Below are positions 1 through 12,421 of a stretch of 64,000 bases of DNA, in pieces (position 1 is the first letter of the stretch; each line of letters begins with the position of its first letter). A program made the position numbers and the translations under genes. Below the pieces are notes generated by a model that made no database searches, was not told the DNA's origin, and saw only the letters and a program-made list of their open reading frames with translations. This DNA is from Osmia lignaria lignaria (taxonomy: Eukaryota; Arthropoda; Insecta; Hymenoptera; Megachilidae), in assembly GCF_051020975.1 (NCBI RefSeq), contig NC_135042.1, positions 6,533,888 through 6,597,887 of the forward strand, in the 5' to 3' direction.

Positions 1-2587
1 AAGGATAAATTTTAATTCGTTTCGCGGGTCGAGCCACTTTGCGGACAAGGAAAAGAATGATTTTTTACGGCTTAAATTTTTTAAGCATTTAACAGTCATT
101 GGTTCGACAGTGTAGAGTTTTTTATAACGATTCGAACGAACAGATAGAGAATAGACAGAGAACAGTTTACAGTACGATGTTCGGTATAAGGGATCTTCCT
201 TTTACGATTTAATTATTACATATCAATGAAATATCAACCCTTTCTTTCTTATATCAACGATCATTTTACGAAGAAACAGTAGACTCTAAACGTGTGCACT
301 ATTCAACTCTACGATTCCTTATTTCATCTTAACTTTTTAACGATCAACAAGTTTCTACTGGTACAAAGGTATTTGATCACATATCAATCAAGGAAGAAAA
401 TAATTCGAAATCTTGAACGGATATGGAGAGAAAAATTGAAAAATGATTGTTTCAATCGAATGAAAAATACAGTCACTCAACACTTTGATAGTCGAAAATT
501 TCATAGCATTCCCTTTGGAATTTTATGACTCCGTTAATATTTAAACAAATTTTACCGATTCGATTGATAATTGTTACACTTCATAGAAATAAACTTACGA
601 TAGGCTATCAAAGTGTCAGATACAGTAGTAAAATCTATCTAAACATTGTTGAGACTTGTTTGAAAATGATAATAGAAAAATTGATCAACTTGCAACTTTG
701 TTTTGCGTGAAAATACAAGTTTCGTTTGCTCGAACGGAATTTTCTGCGATAGAAAAAGCAATTGGCAGGGCATTCTCGAGTGGGTCGAGGCTAAATATAC
801 CTTTAATCTTAGATAAATTATTGAAAGAATAAAAAGAAAAAGAGAAAATCAGAGAAACGGTGAAAAATATAAAGCTGGTGCTTGGATGTGTCGCGACGAA
901 ACGAATCGTCTGGCACCAGGATCGCAAAAATCGTGCAAGAAATATTAATAACTGTGCTGCGATTATTGCGAACTCATTATCTCGCTTACCTGCGTCGAGC
1001 ACAACCGATTGTCATCCCTTTTCCGTCGCTTTTCACGGTTCACAACCAAATCAATCCAGCCGGAACACAGTCGCGAAACCAAATGGATATTCGTTTCTTT
1101 CAAAGAATTATTTATTAATCGTTCGAGGTTCATTAACTAAATTACCCGATTAATTATTTTTCGTTTCATTAGGGATTCTATGCCACGCAATCACGAAATG
1201 TCGCGAATCAACCTTCAAATCAATCTCTTACCCTCAATTACAACGAGTACATCCGAGTACATTGATAAATACAGTAACACTTCGATGGCCTGGAATATGC
1301 TTTTTCCTTTCTTTTTTTTTTTTTTTCATTAACGCGAATCGACATCGTTCAATACGGTTTTCTTTTCCCTTCAGAGTCGCTCGACTCGCCAAATGTAAAT
1401 TGTAGTGATAAAAAGAAAAAAAAAAAACAAGAAATCGTTAAAAGCAAATTATATATATTCTATATATACATATTCTAATATATACGTGTATATACGTAAG
1501 AAGCGATCATGCACGAGGGGCTGTGTTGCGTTTCACGCCGAAGGAACAAAACGTGTATCGACGTCTCGTGTTCGAATAATTACGCTGCCTTTCCCGATCA
1601 AATAAATAATAATAAACGAAATAAATTGATGAAAACCCCGCTCTACCCTCGCCCCCCAAAAAATAACGTTAAAGAGACAAAAGAAGAAGAGCAACAAAGA
1701 AGTAGGGACAAGTCTTCAGAAGGTTCATCCGATTCTATGTTGTTGAGTCCTCGGGTCTAGTTCACATCTACATACAATTTTTTATAAAACAAACATAAAA
1801 AGATGCCAATATAAATATCAAAGTTTTTATTTGGAAAAAGTAAGTAATTTTAATCAGATCGTAATTTATCTGGCCATCACCATTCGAGGATTAATTAAAC
1901 TAAAATTAAATTATAATTAAAAGTTAAAACTCGTAGGTTTTGTAATTCAATACTTTCTTTTTATTTTCATTTTGCTAATTATTAAAATTCCTTAACAGAG
2001 CAACAGCATGCAGATATGGACCAGGCTTAGAGTGACCAATTGTCTCATCATTTTACAAAAAAAAAAAAGTCAAGCACGTTTAACGAAAAATTGCACACCA
2101 AATTTAATAAATTGATCGCGATCGAACGATATCGTTGTTTACACAAAAGAGATCGTATCGTTGAAGAATTATATGACAGCCAGCCTAAAATCATCGTCGT
2201 CACTATTATCATCAATGTCATCATCGTTATCGTTGTTACCATTATTATTGTTATTACGATTCATGATTAATTGCATTGAAACTATACCACTCGACCCGCC
2301 GTCTGATTTCTAAAAAGAAACTAAAGGAATGATGATGCTCGATGTTTCAACGTTATCGTTTTATCCCATTTTAAATGTTTACTGTATAATAAAATTGTAA
2401 TATAGTCGTTGGGCAAATAAAGCTCGTTTTTCGATATATACACACACATATATCGGACCTATTATCAAACCCTTTCGTGTGTATATAAATCACCCCCAAC
2501 AATGATTTTATCAGACACACCGAGCAATATGAAAATTGCTTTCAATTCCTAAAATTTCCGTCTATTTTTTATGAAGTACCATTGTAC
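1..2587. other. Intergenic, no supported gene
   Basis: AT-rich sequence with short homopolymer runs and an ATC/ATT-rich trinucleotide tract near 2190-2265. Several reading frames of 60-105 codons exist, but none has splice context, family similarity or composition that convinces me. The frame at 1640-1760 ends in a polar, serine-rich stretch and could be a last exon of an upstream gene; I cannot support that further. Confidence 0.5.
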
Positions 2588-4103
2588 ATGATTAATATCA
2601 AGACTCAACATGAAACAGATTATTCGAGCTACTTGCCAGAAAACTCGTCAGTTTTAAAAAGAAACACGATGATGGAAGAAGAAATAACTATTCGAATGGA
2701 AGAGAACGTCTCGAAACCGGAACAGAAATTGCGCCCAATAATGTACACCTCCTGGTTACTGGGTGTCGGAGTGGCTCGACCACAAAATTGTCCAAATTCA
2801 ATCACAATCATTCTTCGCGTTATTCATTTGGGCTTATGCTCGGTGATCGTTGCTTTCAGCGCGATGGATTTCGTGAATTTCGGTAAAGTGTTTCACAGTC
2901 AATTGTTCGAAATTATGTACTGGATGAACGAGACAATGTGTCACGTAGCATCGTACTATTACGTCTGCCATTTGGTACAACATTACAACAAATGGCCTGA
3001 ATTGATGAAGAAGCTCGAGTCTTTGGATCTACATATTGGAAAAGAAGTGTCTATCAACGATGGATCAATGAAGATCAGACAGAACCTGGCTGTTCTGACG
3101 GTTTGTCTGACTGGCCCTGTATCATTGATCGTCCATGTTCTCTACTATTACTTTACTGCACCGGATCAGATCTTTGCTTCGGATTTGTTGCTTTATTACA
3201 CGATTTCACAGACACTGGGGAACAGCTTCGTGTTTGACATGATCGTGTACATGATCTGTCAGAGATTCAGGGCGATCAATGAGATGATCGAGCAATTGGA
3301 CGAAGGATCAGATATGCATTGGACTGCGTTGAAGATTAGAAGAATCAGAAGACTGCACAATGGCACGTATATAGTATTAATCCTTTAGCTACTCCGGCTT
3401 CAAAGATATATCTTAATTTTTCGAAATCCTGTACATTTATTTATTTTGCAGAAATATGTTCTGTAATAATGACAGTAAATGAGATTTATGGTATAGATCT
3501 ACTGATATGTTCCACAAATTCTTTCATAATGGTAGTTGCAAAATTATTCAGAATTTATATGAGTGCCGCGGAAAAGAAGAATGGTTTCATATTAATAAAT
3601 AACATAATATGGATGATCTACGGAGGGCAATTCGTTATAATGTGCTGGGTGTGCACGCTGACTCATCGAGAGATAAATAAAATTGGTCTATGTATAAGCC
3701 AATTTACTTTGAATGTTCAACATTCAACGAAATTCAACAAGCTGGCATTTTTCAATAATATTCGAAACAAGGAACCGGAACAATTAGAAATATGTGGCGA
3801 TAACACTGCGTTAAATTTAAATGGTTTTGGAATCGAAAATCTGCTGAGGTCAAACTTTGAACGAGACTGTGTCAGAAACGAAATTAATGATTTTTCATTG
3901 CAATTGCAACAATATCGTATTGCATTTACAGCCTGTGATTTCTTTGAAATGGATAATTCGCTGCTTACAAGAGTAAGTATCACGAATATATACTTTGTTA
4001 TTTAAGCGATATTCATTTTGTATAAATATTTCTTCAGTTTATCAGCGTTATCACCACATACTTGATTATTCTCGTCCAGTTCTACAAACCCGAACATTTT
4101 TAA
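2588..4103 (+). CDS. Gustatory receptor (7tm_7 family), three exons
   Basis: Insect gustatory receptor: a seven-helix ligand-gated cation channel subunit of taste neurons, with the N-terminus inside the cell. Exons are 2588-3362, 3452-3972 and 4038-4103, giving 453 residues, the usual size for the family. Hydrophobic segments run from about residue 55 to the end. The last exon carries the family signature TYxxxxxQF as TYLIILVQF (residues 439-447), followed by a short tail, and it starts at phase 0 as last Gr exons usually do. The sequence just before intron 1 (RRLHN) and after it (TVNEIYG) also fits the TM5/TM6 region. The first ATG in frame is at 2588; internal ATGs at 2669 and 2672 are alternatives. 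Intron 1 joins in frame only if a GC donor is used at 3363. I cannot assign the subfamily. It is convergent with the Hsc70 gene. Confidence 0.85.
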
Positions 4104-4395
4104 AGCATCAAAAGGAAACAACAAAATTATAGAAGATTAAAATCACAAGGAGTATATCGGGATGATAAAGTAATTACTCTATTTTGTTTTATATAACAAA
4201 TTATATACGTATATTTTAATTAAATTAAAAATACTCTTACACGAAAAGTCTTATCTCACAAAATGTGTATCACTGGTTCAGAAATAGGAAAATAGGTGGA
4301 TCATGACTGTACAAAAATATGTATTAAATGACTAAACGGAAATAAGAAAGTGTGTTTCAGTGCTGTAGATAACGATGAGGATGAGGTGGTAGTAT
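4104..4395. other. Convergent intergenic gap with UTRs
   Basis: This 292-bp AT-rich gap between the receptor stop codon and the Hsc70 stop codon must hold both 3' UTRs. I see no other feature in it. Confidence 0.5.
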
Positions 4396-6891
4396 TTAAT
4401 CAACTTCTTCAATGGTTGGTCCGCCGCCAGCACCACCGCCAGTGGCACCTCCTCCAGGAGCGCCCGGGAAGCCAGCGCCAGGTGCACCACCTGGAAAACC
4501 TCCAGGTGCTCCGCCACCTCCTTGGTACAATTTCGCGACGATGGGACTGCAGACGGATTCTAATTCCTTCTGTTTATCCACGAACTCTTCCTTCTCCGCC
4601 AACTGATTCCTGTCCAACCACGAGATCACTTCGTTGCATTTGTTGAGGACCTTCTCTTTGTCGGATGGATCGATCTTATCTTTGATCTTCTCATCCTCCA
4701 TAGTGCTCTTCATGTTGAAGCAGTACGACTCCAAAGCGTTCTTCGCAATTATCCTCTCACGTTGTTGTTCATCCTCGTTACGATATTGCTCCGCTTCGTT
4801 CACCATCCTCTCGATATCTTCTTTCGACAATCTTCCCTTGTCGTTCGTGATTGTGATCTTGTTCTCCTTTCCAGTCGATTTCTCAACGGCAGAGACATTT
4901 AGAATACCTGAAAAAATAGCAAGGAATCGTTTAGCATACCGTGAACATAATTTAAGAGTTGGTAACTTAAAAAAATGATACATACCATTAGCGTCAATAT
5001 CGAATGTGACTTCAATCTGAGGCACGCCTCTAGGTGCAGGTGGGATACCAGTGAGTTCGAACTTTCCAAGAAGGTTATTGTCTTTGGTCATGGCTCTTTC
5101 TCCTTCGTATACTTGGATCAAGACACCAGGTTGATTGTCCGAATAGGTGGTGAAAGTTTGCGTTTGTTTTGTCGGGATGGTCGTGTTCCTCTTGATCAAA
5201 GTGGTCATTACACCTCCAGCTGTTTCGATACCCAGGGATAGTGGTGTGACGTCCAGTAACAGTAAGTCTTGAACAGCCTCAGATTTATCGCCGTGCAAGA
5301 TAGCAGCCTGTACAGCCGCACCATATGCAACAGCTTCGTCGGGGTTGATAGATTTGTTAAGTTCTTTGCCGTTGAAGAAGTCTTGCAATAGTTTTTGAAT
5401 CTTTGGTATTCTGGTCGATCCACCGACTAGTACAATGCTGTGAATTTGAGATTTGTCCATCTTAGCATCCCTCAAAGCCTTCTCTACCGGTTCCAACGTG
5501 CTCCTGAACAGATCCGCGCAAAGTTCTTCGAAACGAGCCCTGGTGATGGAAGTGTAGAAATCGATACCCTCGAAGAGAGAATCGATCTCTATGCTCGCTT
5601 GCGTGGATGAGCTCAGAGTTCTCTTCGCTCTCTCGCATGCTGTTCTCAATCGCCTAAGCGATCTCTTGTTCACGCTGAGGTCCTTCTTGTATTTCCTCTT
5701 GAATTCCTGAACGAAGTGATTCACCATACGATTGTCGAAGTCCTCTCCACCGAGGTGAGTGTCTCCTGCTGTAGATTTCACCTCGAAGATGCCATCCTCG
5801 ATGGTCAGTATAGACACATCGAAGGTACCACCTCCCAGGTCGAAGATCAAAACGTTCTTCTCCCCGCTAGCCTTCTTATCCAAGCCATAAGCGATCGCTG
5901 CCGCCGTGGGCTCGTTGATGATTCTCAAAACGTTCAGTCCAGCAATCGCACCCGCGTCTTTCGTGGCTTGCCTCTGTGAATCGTTAAAGTACGCTGGCAC
6001 GGTGATCACGGCATCCGTGACTGTTTTTCCTAAGAACGCTTCAGCTATTTCCTTCATCTTTGTCAGAACCATCGAAGACACTTCTTCAGGAAAGAATGAC
6101 TTCTCTTCACCCTTGTACGAGACCTTGATCTTTGGTCTTCCTCCCTCGTTCATTACCGTGAACGGCCAGTGTTTCATATCGCTCTGTACCGCTGGATCAT
6201 CGAAGCGACGACCGATCAATCTCTTGGCATCTGTAGATGAAAATAATGATTCATTAATAATCGATATCATTTGCATCAAGGTGAACAATTGTTTGGGTAG
6301 GTGATCTATGGATATTGGATATGCTTGGATGCATTATGAATGAATGCGGAGTATATAGTTGTGCAAGATCAGTTAAAAACGCCGCGAGATGACTAATCTA
6401 TCCGTCTGCATGTGTGCAAACAACAGCGATATATATTTTTAAATATAGAACACGTCTGATGCGCAAGAAATTTCAAAATATAGGAGGCGGGGATCAACAG
6501 AGTACTATAATTTTCTAAATTACATAACACGCGTAAAACAATTTTGTATCTTTATCTAGAAACGTTATCATAACGATATATCATCGATAATCAGAAACGA
6601 AAATAAAACATTGCTGTGTCGGAAAATAAGCAGGGAAAGGTGATAGAAAAAAAATAGATTTTGAAATTGTAGTTTAATGCACTTACCAAAGATGGTATTT
6701 GATGGATTCATAGCGACCTGGTTTTTGGCCGCATCACCAATTAGCCTTTCGGTGTCTGTGAAGGCAACATAACTCGGTGTCGTTCGATTTCCTTGGTCAT
6801 TTGCGATGATCTCAACCTTTCCATGCTGGAAAACACCCACGCAGGAGTAGGTTGTGCCCAAATCGATTCCAACTGCTGGAGCTTTCGACAT
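4396..6891 (-). CDS. Hsc70-4: Cytosolic heat shock cognate 70 (Hsc70)
   Basis: ATP-dependent chaperone of cytosol and nucleus that binds exposed hydrophobic peptides and works with J-proteins and nucleotide exchange factors. Coding exons (minus strand) are 6891-6687, 6230-4986 and 4907-4396, giving 653 residues, normal for the family. Visible landmarks are the phosphate-1 motif IDLGTTYSCVGV near residue 9, the phosphate-2 motif IFDLGGGTFDVS, the adenosine-region VLVGGSTRIPK, a Gly/Ala/Pro-rich linker and the C-terminal EEVD that binds TPR co-chaperones. The start has MSKAPAVGID, typical of insect Hsc70-4. A 5' UTR intron runs from about 7335 to 6901: donor AG/GTAAG at 7335, acceptor CTACAG just before 6900. 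Introns plus heat-shock elements suggest constitutive expression that is also stress-responsive. Confidence 0.96.
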
Positions 6892-7335
6892 TTTTGCTTG
6901 CTGTAGACAAAAAATAAAACCAATAAAAAATCATTTCATTTTCCAAATTTTCTATTTAATTTTATTTAATAGCAAAATTATATTCTACAAATGCAATAGA
7001 ATACTCGAAACAATACGACGCAATAACCGTAATCGCTATCTCCGAAAATACGTATCGTTGCTTTCCACGATTCACTTAGTTAAGTTCACAGTAAACTAAA
7101 ATCGTAGCAATCCAAAAACACAAATTTGAAGCCAAAATTCAACTAAAAATTTACTGGTATTTTCAAATTATAAAAACAATCAAATTCCAATGTCGATATT
7201 CCGTCGATACAACATAACTTCAACACGTTTTAAACGTTCAACAAACGTTCCGAGTATCCACGCACTTGAATTTGATAACTTGTCAAATTATTTAAACAAA
7301 TTCACTTATCCACGATGAATCCACAGAAAACTTAC

Positions 7336-7440
7336 CTAATGTTTCGTTTACTTCTTGTTCGCCTTGATAAATTGTAGTATTCGTAGTATTCACTAGTCGT
7401 GAATTCAATGTTACTCGCTCGCTTGACAATTTCACTCTGA
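7336..7440 (-). other. Hsc70 non-coding first exon (5' UTR)
   Basis: Read on the minus strand, this piece ends with a consensus donor at 7335/7334 that pairs with an acceptor 9 nt upstream of the Hsc70 start codon. The start boundary is approximate and is set from the TATA-like TATTAAA at about 7462-7468 and a TCAG-type initiator near 7437. Confidence 0.6.
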
Positions 7441-7484
7441 CTCGGAGGCGCGCTGCGCAGCCTTTAATACTCTGAATTTCGCGC

Positions 7485-7497
7485 TTCGAGAAGCTTC
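7485..7497 (-). promoter_or_regulatory. Heat shock element 1 of Hsc70
   Basis: Three perfectly spaced alternating units, TTC at 7485, GAA at 7490 and TTC at 7495, each 5 bp apart: the binding site of trimeric HSF. It lies about 20 bp upstream of the TATA-like box, a normal place for a heat-inducible promoter. Confidence 0.85.
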
Positions 7498-7506
7498 GGT
7501 AGATGC

Positions 7507-7549
7507 CCAATCAGAGCAGCTTCGTGATTCAACGCCGGACTCTCATTGG
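7507..7549 (-). promoter_or_regulatory. CCAAT boxes of the Hsc70 promoter
   Basis: CCAAT at 7507-7511 and its complement ATTGG at 7545-7549 sit just upstream of heat shock element 1. Paired CCAAT boxes (NF-Y type) are common in Hsp70/Hsc70 promoters. The assignment rests on motif and position only. Confidence 0.5.
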
Positions 7550-7556
7550 CTCAGAG

Positions 7557-7637
7557 TTCTCGACGCATCGAGAACAGGGATAAATATATCGAAACGATTC
7601 TCAACGTTTCAACAGAAAGAGAAAGAACGTTCGAGAA
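7557..7637 (-). promoter_or_regulatory. Distal heat shock elements of Hsc70
   Basis: GAA at 7625, TTC at 7630 and GAA at 7635 form a second perfect three-unit heat shock element. Between it and the proximal one lies an inverted repeat (GTTCTCGA at 7556, TCGAGAAC at 7568) whose TTC and GAA units are 15 bp apart and so in the same 5-bp register. A TAAATATAT stretch at 7581-7589 is on the + strand. Confidence 0.7.
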
Positions 7638-8835
7638 ACACAGAAAGATACTGGAACATACGCAATTCATTTAAGTCCACAGTTATAATTAGCGCGTCCA
7701 AGTTTTTCTTATTTGTCCCGAAAGTCATTTACCTATGATTATATAAAAACATAAATTCAATGTTACTTATGAAAGGAACATGTGAATTCAATGTTACTTT
7801 TTAATATTTAACAGCCAGACTTTTGAAAAACACTTTAATACAAATAGATATTGATGTTATATCAACATTTAATAAATATGCAATTAAATATTTCGATGCA
7901 GAAAGTTCTGGATTTCGAACAAAACGCATAGGTCCGTCAGAACGCAGATATGAATTCAAGATATGTATACTTGATGTCACGAGAGTCCATAACTAAGTGC
8001 ACAGGTTGAAAGATGGTAGGGGAACGCAGCGATGGTGGGGGAAAGCGATCCGCCAATCGCTTTCCACTTCCGCTAGAAGTATCGCCAATCAGAGCGACGA
8101 TGCGCAGAAAAGAACGAAAACTGGTCTTTTCGCAGTTATGGACTCTCGTGACATCAAGTATAGTCCGATGATCGCTATAAAAATAACTGCGTAAACGTAT
8201 TGTGTATATTATATATTTAGATCTTTATAACACATTTTAAATGTACATATGTCCTAAATTAAAAGCAACCTACATCACATGAAGTTTATTAGCTCTAAAC
8301 ATGTTAATATATTAACAATGCTGAGAGAATATTTTATGTAAAAATAACTTCAGTTAGATCGTGAATAGTACTATACTGTGGTACTAATGTAAATCATCAT
8401 TTGATGTTATTGATGAACTAAAATCAGTATTTAAAGTAGGAATCTTCTCGATTCTTTATGCTTTCTTTGAAAATTTCCAGAATTTTTTTATCATGTTGTT
8501 TACAAAAGAATACAACAACAAACAACAATGTAATTAGAGATATTCTATATTATTATTTAAGTTGGCTCTGATCGTTCACTTGATACATATTTGAGACTCA
8601 AAAACTTGGCGCGCATATAGGATTTAAAAGAATTACGCAATATAATGTATTTCCATTAATAATACAAAACACATATTGAAAATTGTTTATTTCCTTCCTT
8701 TTTTTACATCAAATTTAATTATTTTACATCACTCACTTTACAAACATTATGAATGATGATTTGTGTAATAGAACATAAAATTTAGGATTCACTTCTCGAG
8801 AATTCTATCAAATTCTAAATATAGTATTATTGAAT
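7638..8835. other. Intergenic between Hsc70 and Mlh1
   Basis: Divergent spacer, AT-rich apart from the MITE-like element at 7966-8162. The Mlh1 promoter must lie in its right end, but I see no clear TATA box or other named motif there. Confidence 0.5.
7966..8162. mobile_element. MITE-like element with 29-bp inverted ends
   Basis: A 197-bp unit whose first 29 bases (7966-7994) are the exact reverse complement of its last 29 (8134-8162). The interior is GC-richer than its surroundings, has no reading frame of note and contains a small palindrome around GAAAGCGATccgccaATCGCTTTC. If the outer TA pairs are target duplications, the element would be of Tc1/mariner type, but that is not certain. Confidence 0.65.
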
Positions 8836-11800
8836 ATGACAACACCAGGAAAAATTAAGAAATTAGATGATGTCGTAGTAAATAGAATTGCAGCTGGTGA
8901 AGTGGTACAGAGACCAGCAAATGCATTAAAAGAATTAATTGAAAACAGGTTAGTCACACGTACAGTGATGTGCCGTTAGTCACATATCTCTTTTGTATTA
9001 TAATTTGGCTTTTATTAACATTGCAGTCTTGACGCAAAAGCTACTAATATTCAAATTACCGTTAAAGAAGGCGGATTAAAACTATTACAGGTATTTTACA
9101 CAAAAATCAAAGCAAATATATCATTATACTAACTAGGTATTTAATCTTATTTTCAGATTCAGGACAATGGCACAGGTATTAGAAAAGAAGATATGGAAAT
9201 CGTTTGTGAACGATTTACAACAAGTAAATTACAAACATTTGAGGATCTTCAATCAATATCAACTTTTGGATTTCGTGGAGAGGCTTTGTCAAGCATTAGT
9301 CACATAGCTCTTTTAACAATCACAACAAAAACTGCAGATGAAAAATGTGCCTATAAGTATGTAAGCTAAATATTTGTCTACAATTTAAGTAGTTGCAGTT
9401 TTCCTAACAACTTTTCTATTGCATTAGGGCATCATATATTGATAGTAAGATTAAAGCACCACCTAAACCATGTGCTGGAAATCAAGGTACCACAATAATG
9501 ATTGAAAACTTGTTTTATAATGTTGCAACACGAAGAAAGGCATTATCAAATCCAGTTGAGGAATTCAACAAAATCACAGATGTTGTTACAAAATATGCGG
9601 TACATAATCCGAATGTAGGATTTGTATTGAAAAAGCATGGTGAAATAACACCTCAGGTATTTTAAATTTGTCTGAATGTTAATATATATGATTATATTAA
9701 TATTTTTTAATGTGCAGGTTCGTACACCACATAATTCAACTAAAATGAACAATGTAAGAATATTATATGGTAACTCTGTCTTTCGTGAATTATTAGAAGT
9801 GGAACTTACAGATAAAGCCCATAAATTCAAACTGCATGCTTTAATAACAAACCCAAATTGTACCAATAAAAAGATGGTGCTTCTATTGTTCATCAATAAT
9901 AGACTAGTAGAATCTTCTTGTAAGTTTCATTATATTAAGACAGATTATTTTTATATGTCCACATCAATCTTTATAGTTATTTTGTTCCAGTAATCCGTAA
10001 AATGTTAGAAGAGCTTTATACTTTCTATCTTCCAAAAAAGACTCATCCATGGTGTTACATATCTTTAGAAATTGAACCACAGAATGTTGATGTCAATGTA
10101 CATCCAACAAAACATGAAGTTAAATTTCTTCATGAAAATACCATTATTGAAAAAATAAAACAAAGTTTAGATGAAAGACTTTCTGGAAACAGTGCCTCCA
10201 GAACGTTCTATGTCCAAGCGCGGTTACCGAAGGCAGATATTACTAAAGAAGTTTTAAAAGAAGTTTTGCCGGAATATGAGCAAGGAAATAATGATAAAAC
10301 AAAAAAAATTCGCCCTCAAGAAATGATCAGAACTGATTCATCTGATCAGAAATTAGACAAATTTAATTTTACTATTCACACGGCGATGAAACATGCTAGG
10401 AATGTCGATATTACTCCGTCTGATAATCGTACAAGTAATGTCGCGCAAAATGAATCAATTCCAAATGATTATATGTTAGATAAAGAAACAGATAATATAC
10501 AATGCTTAACATCAAATGCAGATGATACAAAGCAGGAAAATATATCAACCCCAATTGAAGTGAAAGAAACAGAAAAATCTACACCATGGAGTCATATAAT
10601 TAATGATACAAGTCCATCTGCATCGTCAGAGTTAATAGTACCTACTACTTCTAACTTAGCTTCTACAACTAAAAATGACAATAAACAAGACGAGTACAGA
10701 TTAGATAATATAGACGAAATTTTTGAAATTACAAATGACAGTTTTGGCGAAAATATAACAAATGATTCTATGAAAAATAAAGATGATTCTATCAAAGAAA
10801 AATGCATTGATGTAATCGCGGACAAAGCGCGTAAACAAGTGTACAAATGTTTTGGAAATAAAAATACCGTATCAGAGAAGGAAGAAACAAAAGTTGACAA
10901 AACTGACGAAAATAAATTTGATGAAATAAAAACCACAGATGCACAATCTTCAAAAGAGACTGATAATAAAAAAGATGATGTTGAGAGTAAACGTGAGTTT
11001 AAGTCGTATTCTATAAACAATTTTAGGAGAGAAGTAAAGTTAACAAGTGTATTAAAATTACGTAAAGAAATAGAAAATGAATGTCATGAAGGGCTGAGGG
11101 AAATTTTAGCAGGCTTAAGTTTTGTTGGTTGTATAGATGAATCGTCTGCACTCATTCAAAGTGGAGTTAATTTATATCTCTGTGACACGAAAAAATTAGC
11201 GTAAGTATTGGCAAGATATCATTTGCAAAACATCAATAACAGTTATGAGAAATTGTATTTTTCCTTTTTTAGAGAGGAGCTTTTTTATGAAATTATGCTG
11301 TATGATTTTGCGAATTATGGAGTCATAAAATTTTCAGTAAGTAAAACAATAAATAAAGGTATTATCATTATGTGTCAATTTATATTCACTTTTAGGAAGC
11401 AATTCCTTTATATGAATTAGCAATATTAGGATTAAATACAGAAGAAGCTGGGTGGACAGAGGATGATGGACCAAAAGAAGAACTAGCTACAAGTGTTAAG
11501 GAATTGTTATTGGAAAAGGTGGATATGTTAAAGGAGTATTTCTCTATTGTTATAGACAAGCAGGGAAACTTAAAATCTTTGCCAGTATTACTAGGTAAGA
11601 TTCTTTTCACAATTGATGTTCAACAAATATCATTAAATTCATTATTCTTTTTCCTTTATTTAGAAAAATATTTTCCAAACGAAGCTGGTCTTCCGCTTTA
11701 TATATTGCGTCTAGCTACTGAGGTAGAATGGTCAGCAGAACAACCATGTTTTCGAACGGTTTGCAGAGAAACGGCAAAATATTACAGTCAAATGAATCCT

Positions 11801-11956
11801 GTACATAATTCTCACGACTGGAAGTATATTACAGAACATGTTTTATATTCTGCAATTAAAGAGAGTTTACTTCCTCCTAAATATTTTGCACATGATTCGA
11901 CAATACTACAGATAGCCAATTTGCCCGATTTGTACAAAGTTTTTGAGAGATGTTAG
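8836..11956 (+). CDS. Mlh1: DNA mismatch repair protein Mlh1
   Basis: MutL homologue: the common subunit of the MutL heterodimers that act after MutS-type mismatch recognition, and of meiotic crossover complexes. Nine exons: 8836-8948, 9027-9090, 9157-9356, 9428-9656, 9718-9919, 9991-11200, 11273-11336, 11396-11594 and 11664-11956, giving 857 residues. The N-terminal GHKL ATPase motifs are all present: ELIENSLDA (residues 33-41, with catalytic E and Mg-binding N), DNGTGI (62-67) and TSKL...FGFRGEAL. The transducer domain follows with NVDVNVHPTKHEV. A long acidic, low-complexity linker of about 280 residues then leads to a well-conserved C-terminal dimerisation domain (EELFYEIMLYDFANYG, GWTEDDGPKE) and the family's terminal FERC. 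AATAAA at 12091 is a plausible poly(A) signal. It is convergent with GrpE. Confidence 0.97.
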
Positions 11957-12090
11957 ATGTATTTAATGATTGGACATTCATCAAGGTATATTTATTTCTG
12001 ATTGTATGATACTATATTTATTTAATTGATTGTAGTGCAGATGCTCTACTGAGATCTAACATAATTTTTTATATTTTTATATAGAAAGGT

Positions 12091-12096
12091 AATAAA
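12091..12096 (+). terminator. Poly(A) signal candidate of Mlh1
   Basis: AATAAA 135 bp after the Mlh1 stop codon. The convergent GrpE gene ends 330 bp further on. Assigned from sequence and position only. Confidence 0.4.
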
Positions 12097-12421
12097 TACA
12101 AAACATGGTATGAAAAAAAGGAATGATTTGTTTAACTACATATACATCTATTTTCATTAATAAAAGAAAAATTTTAATATATATTACATTTTTCTTTGTT
12201 TGATAAAAAAAATAAGTAGTCTACTGATGAAAACAAATTTGCATCTAGTAAAATTTGTATACTTTGCTTAGTTTCAATATCAATATTTTAACATTCATGT
12301 ACTTGGTAAGTGTTTTACATTTCAATTTTTATTACAGTATTTGTATTCCAGCATTGGTCACTGATATCCTTTTAAGGATTTCATCCAATCCAATATGAAT
12401 CAATTCACATAAAATCGCAAT

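Noticed and set aside
860..1153. Overlapping frames near 0.9-1.1 kb as a gene
   Set aside because: Frames on both strands compete. No start context, splice site or family resemblance.
4412..4606. Proline-rich frame on the + strand
   Set aside because: It is the complement of the Gly/Ala/Pro-rich C-terminus of Hsc70.
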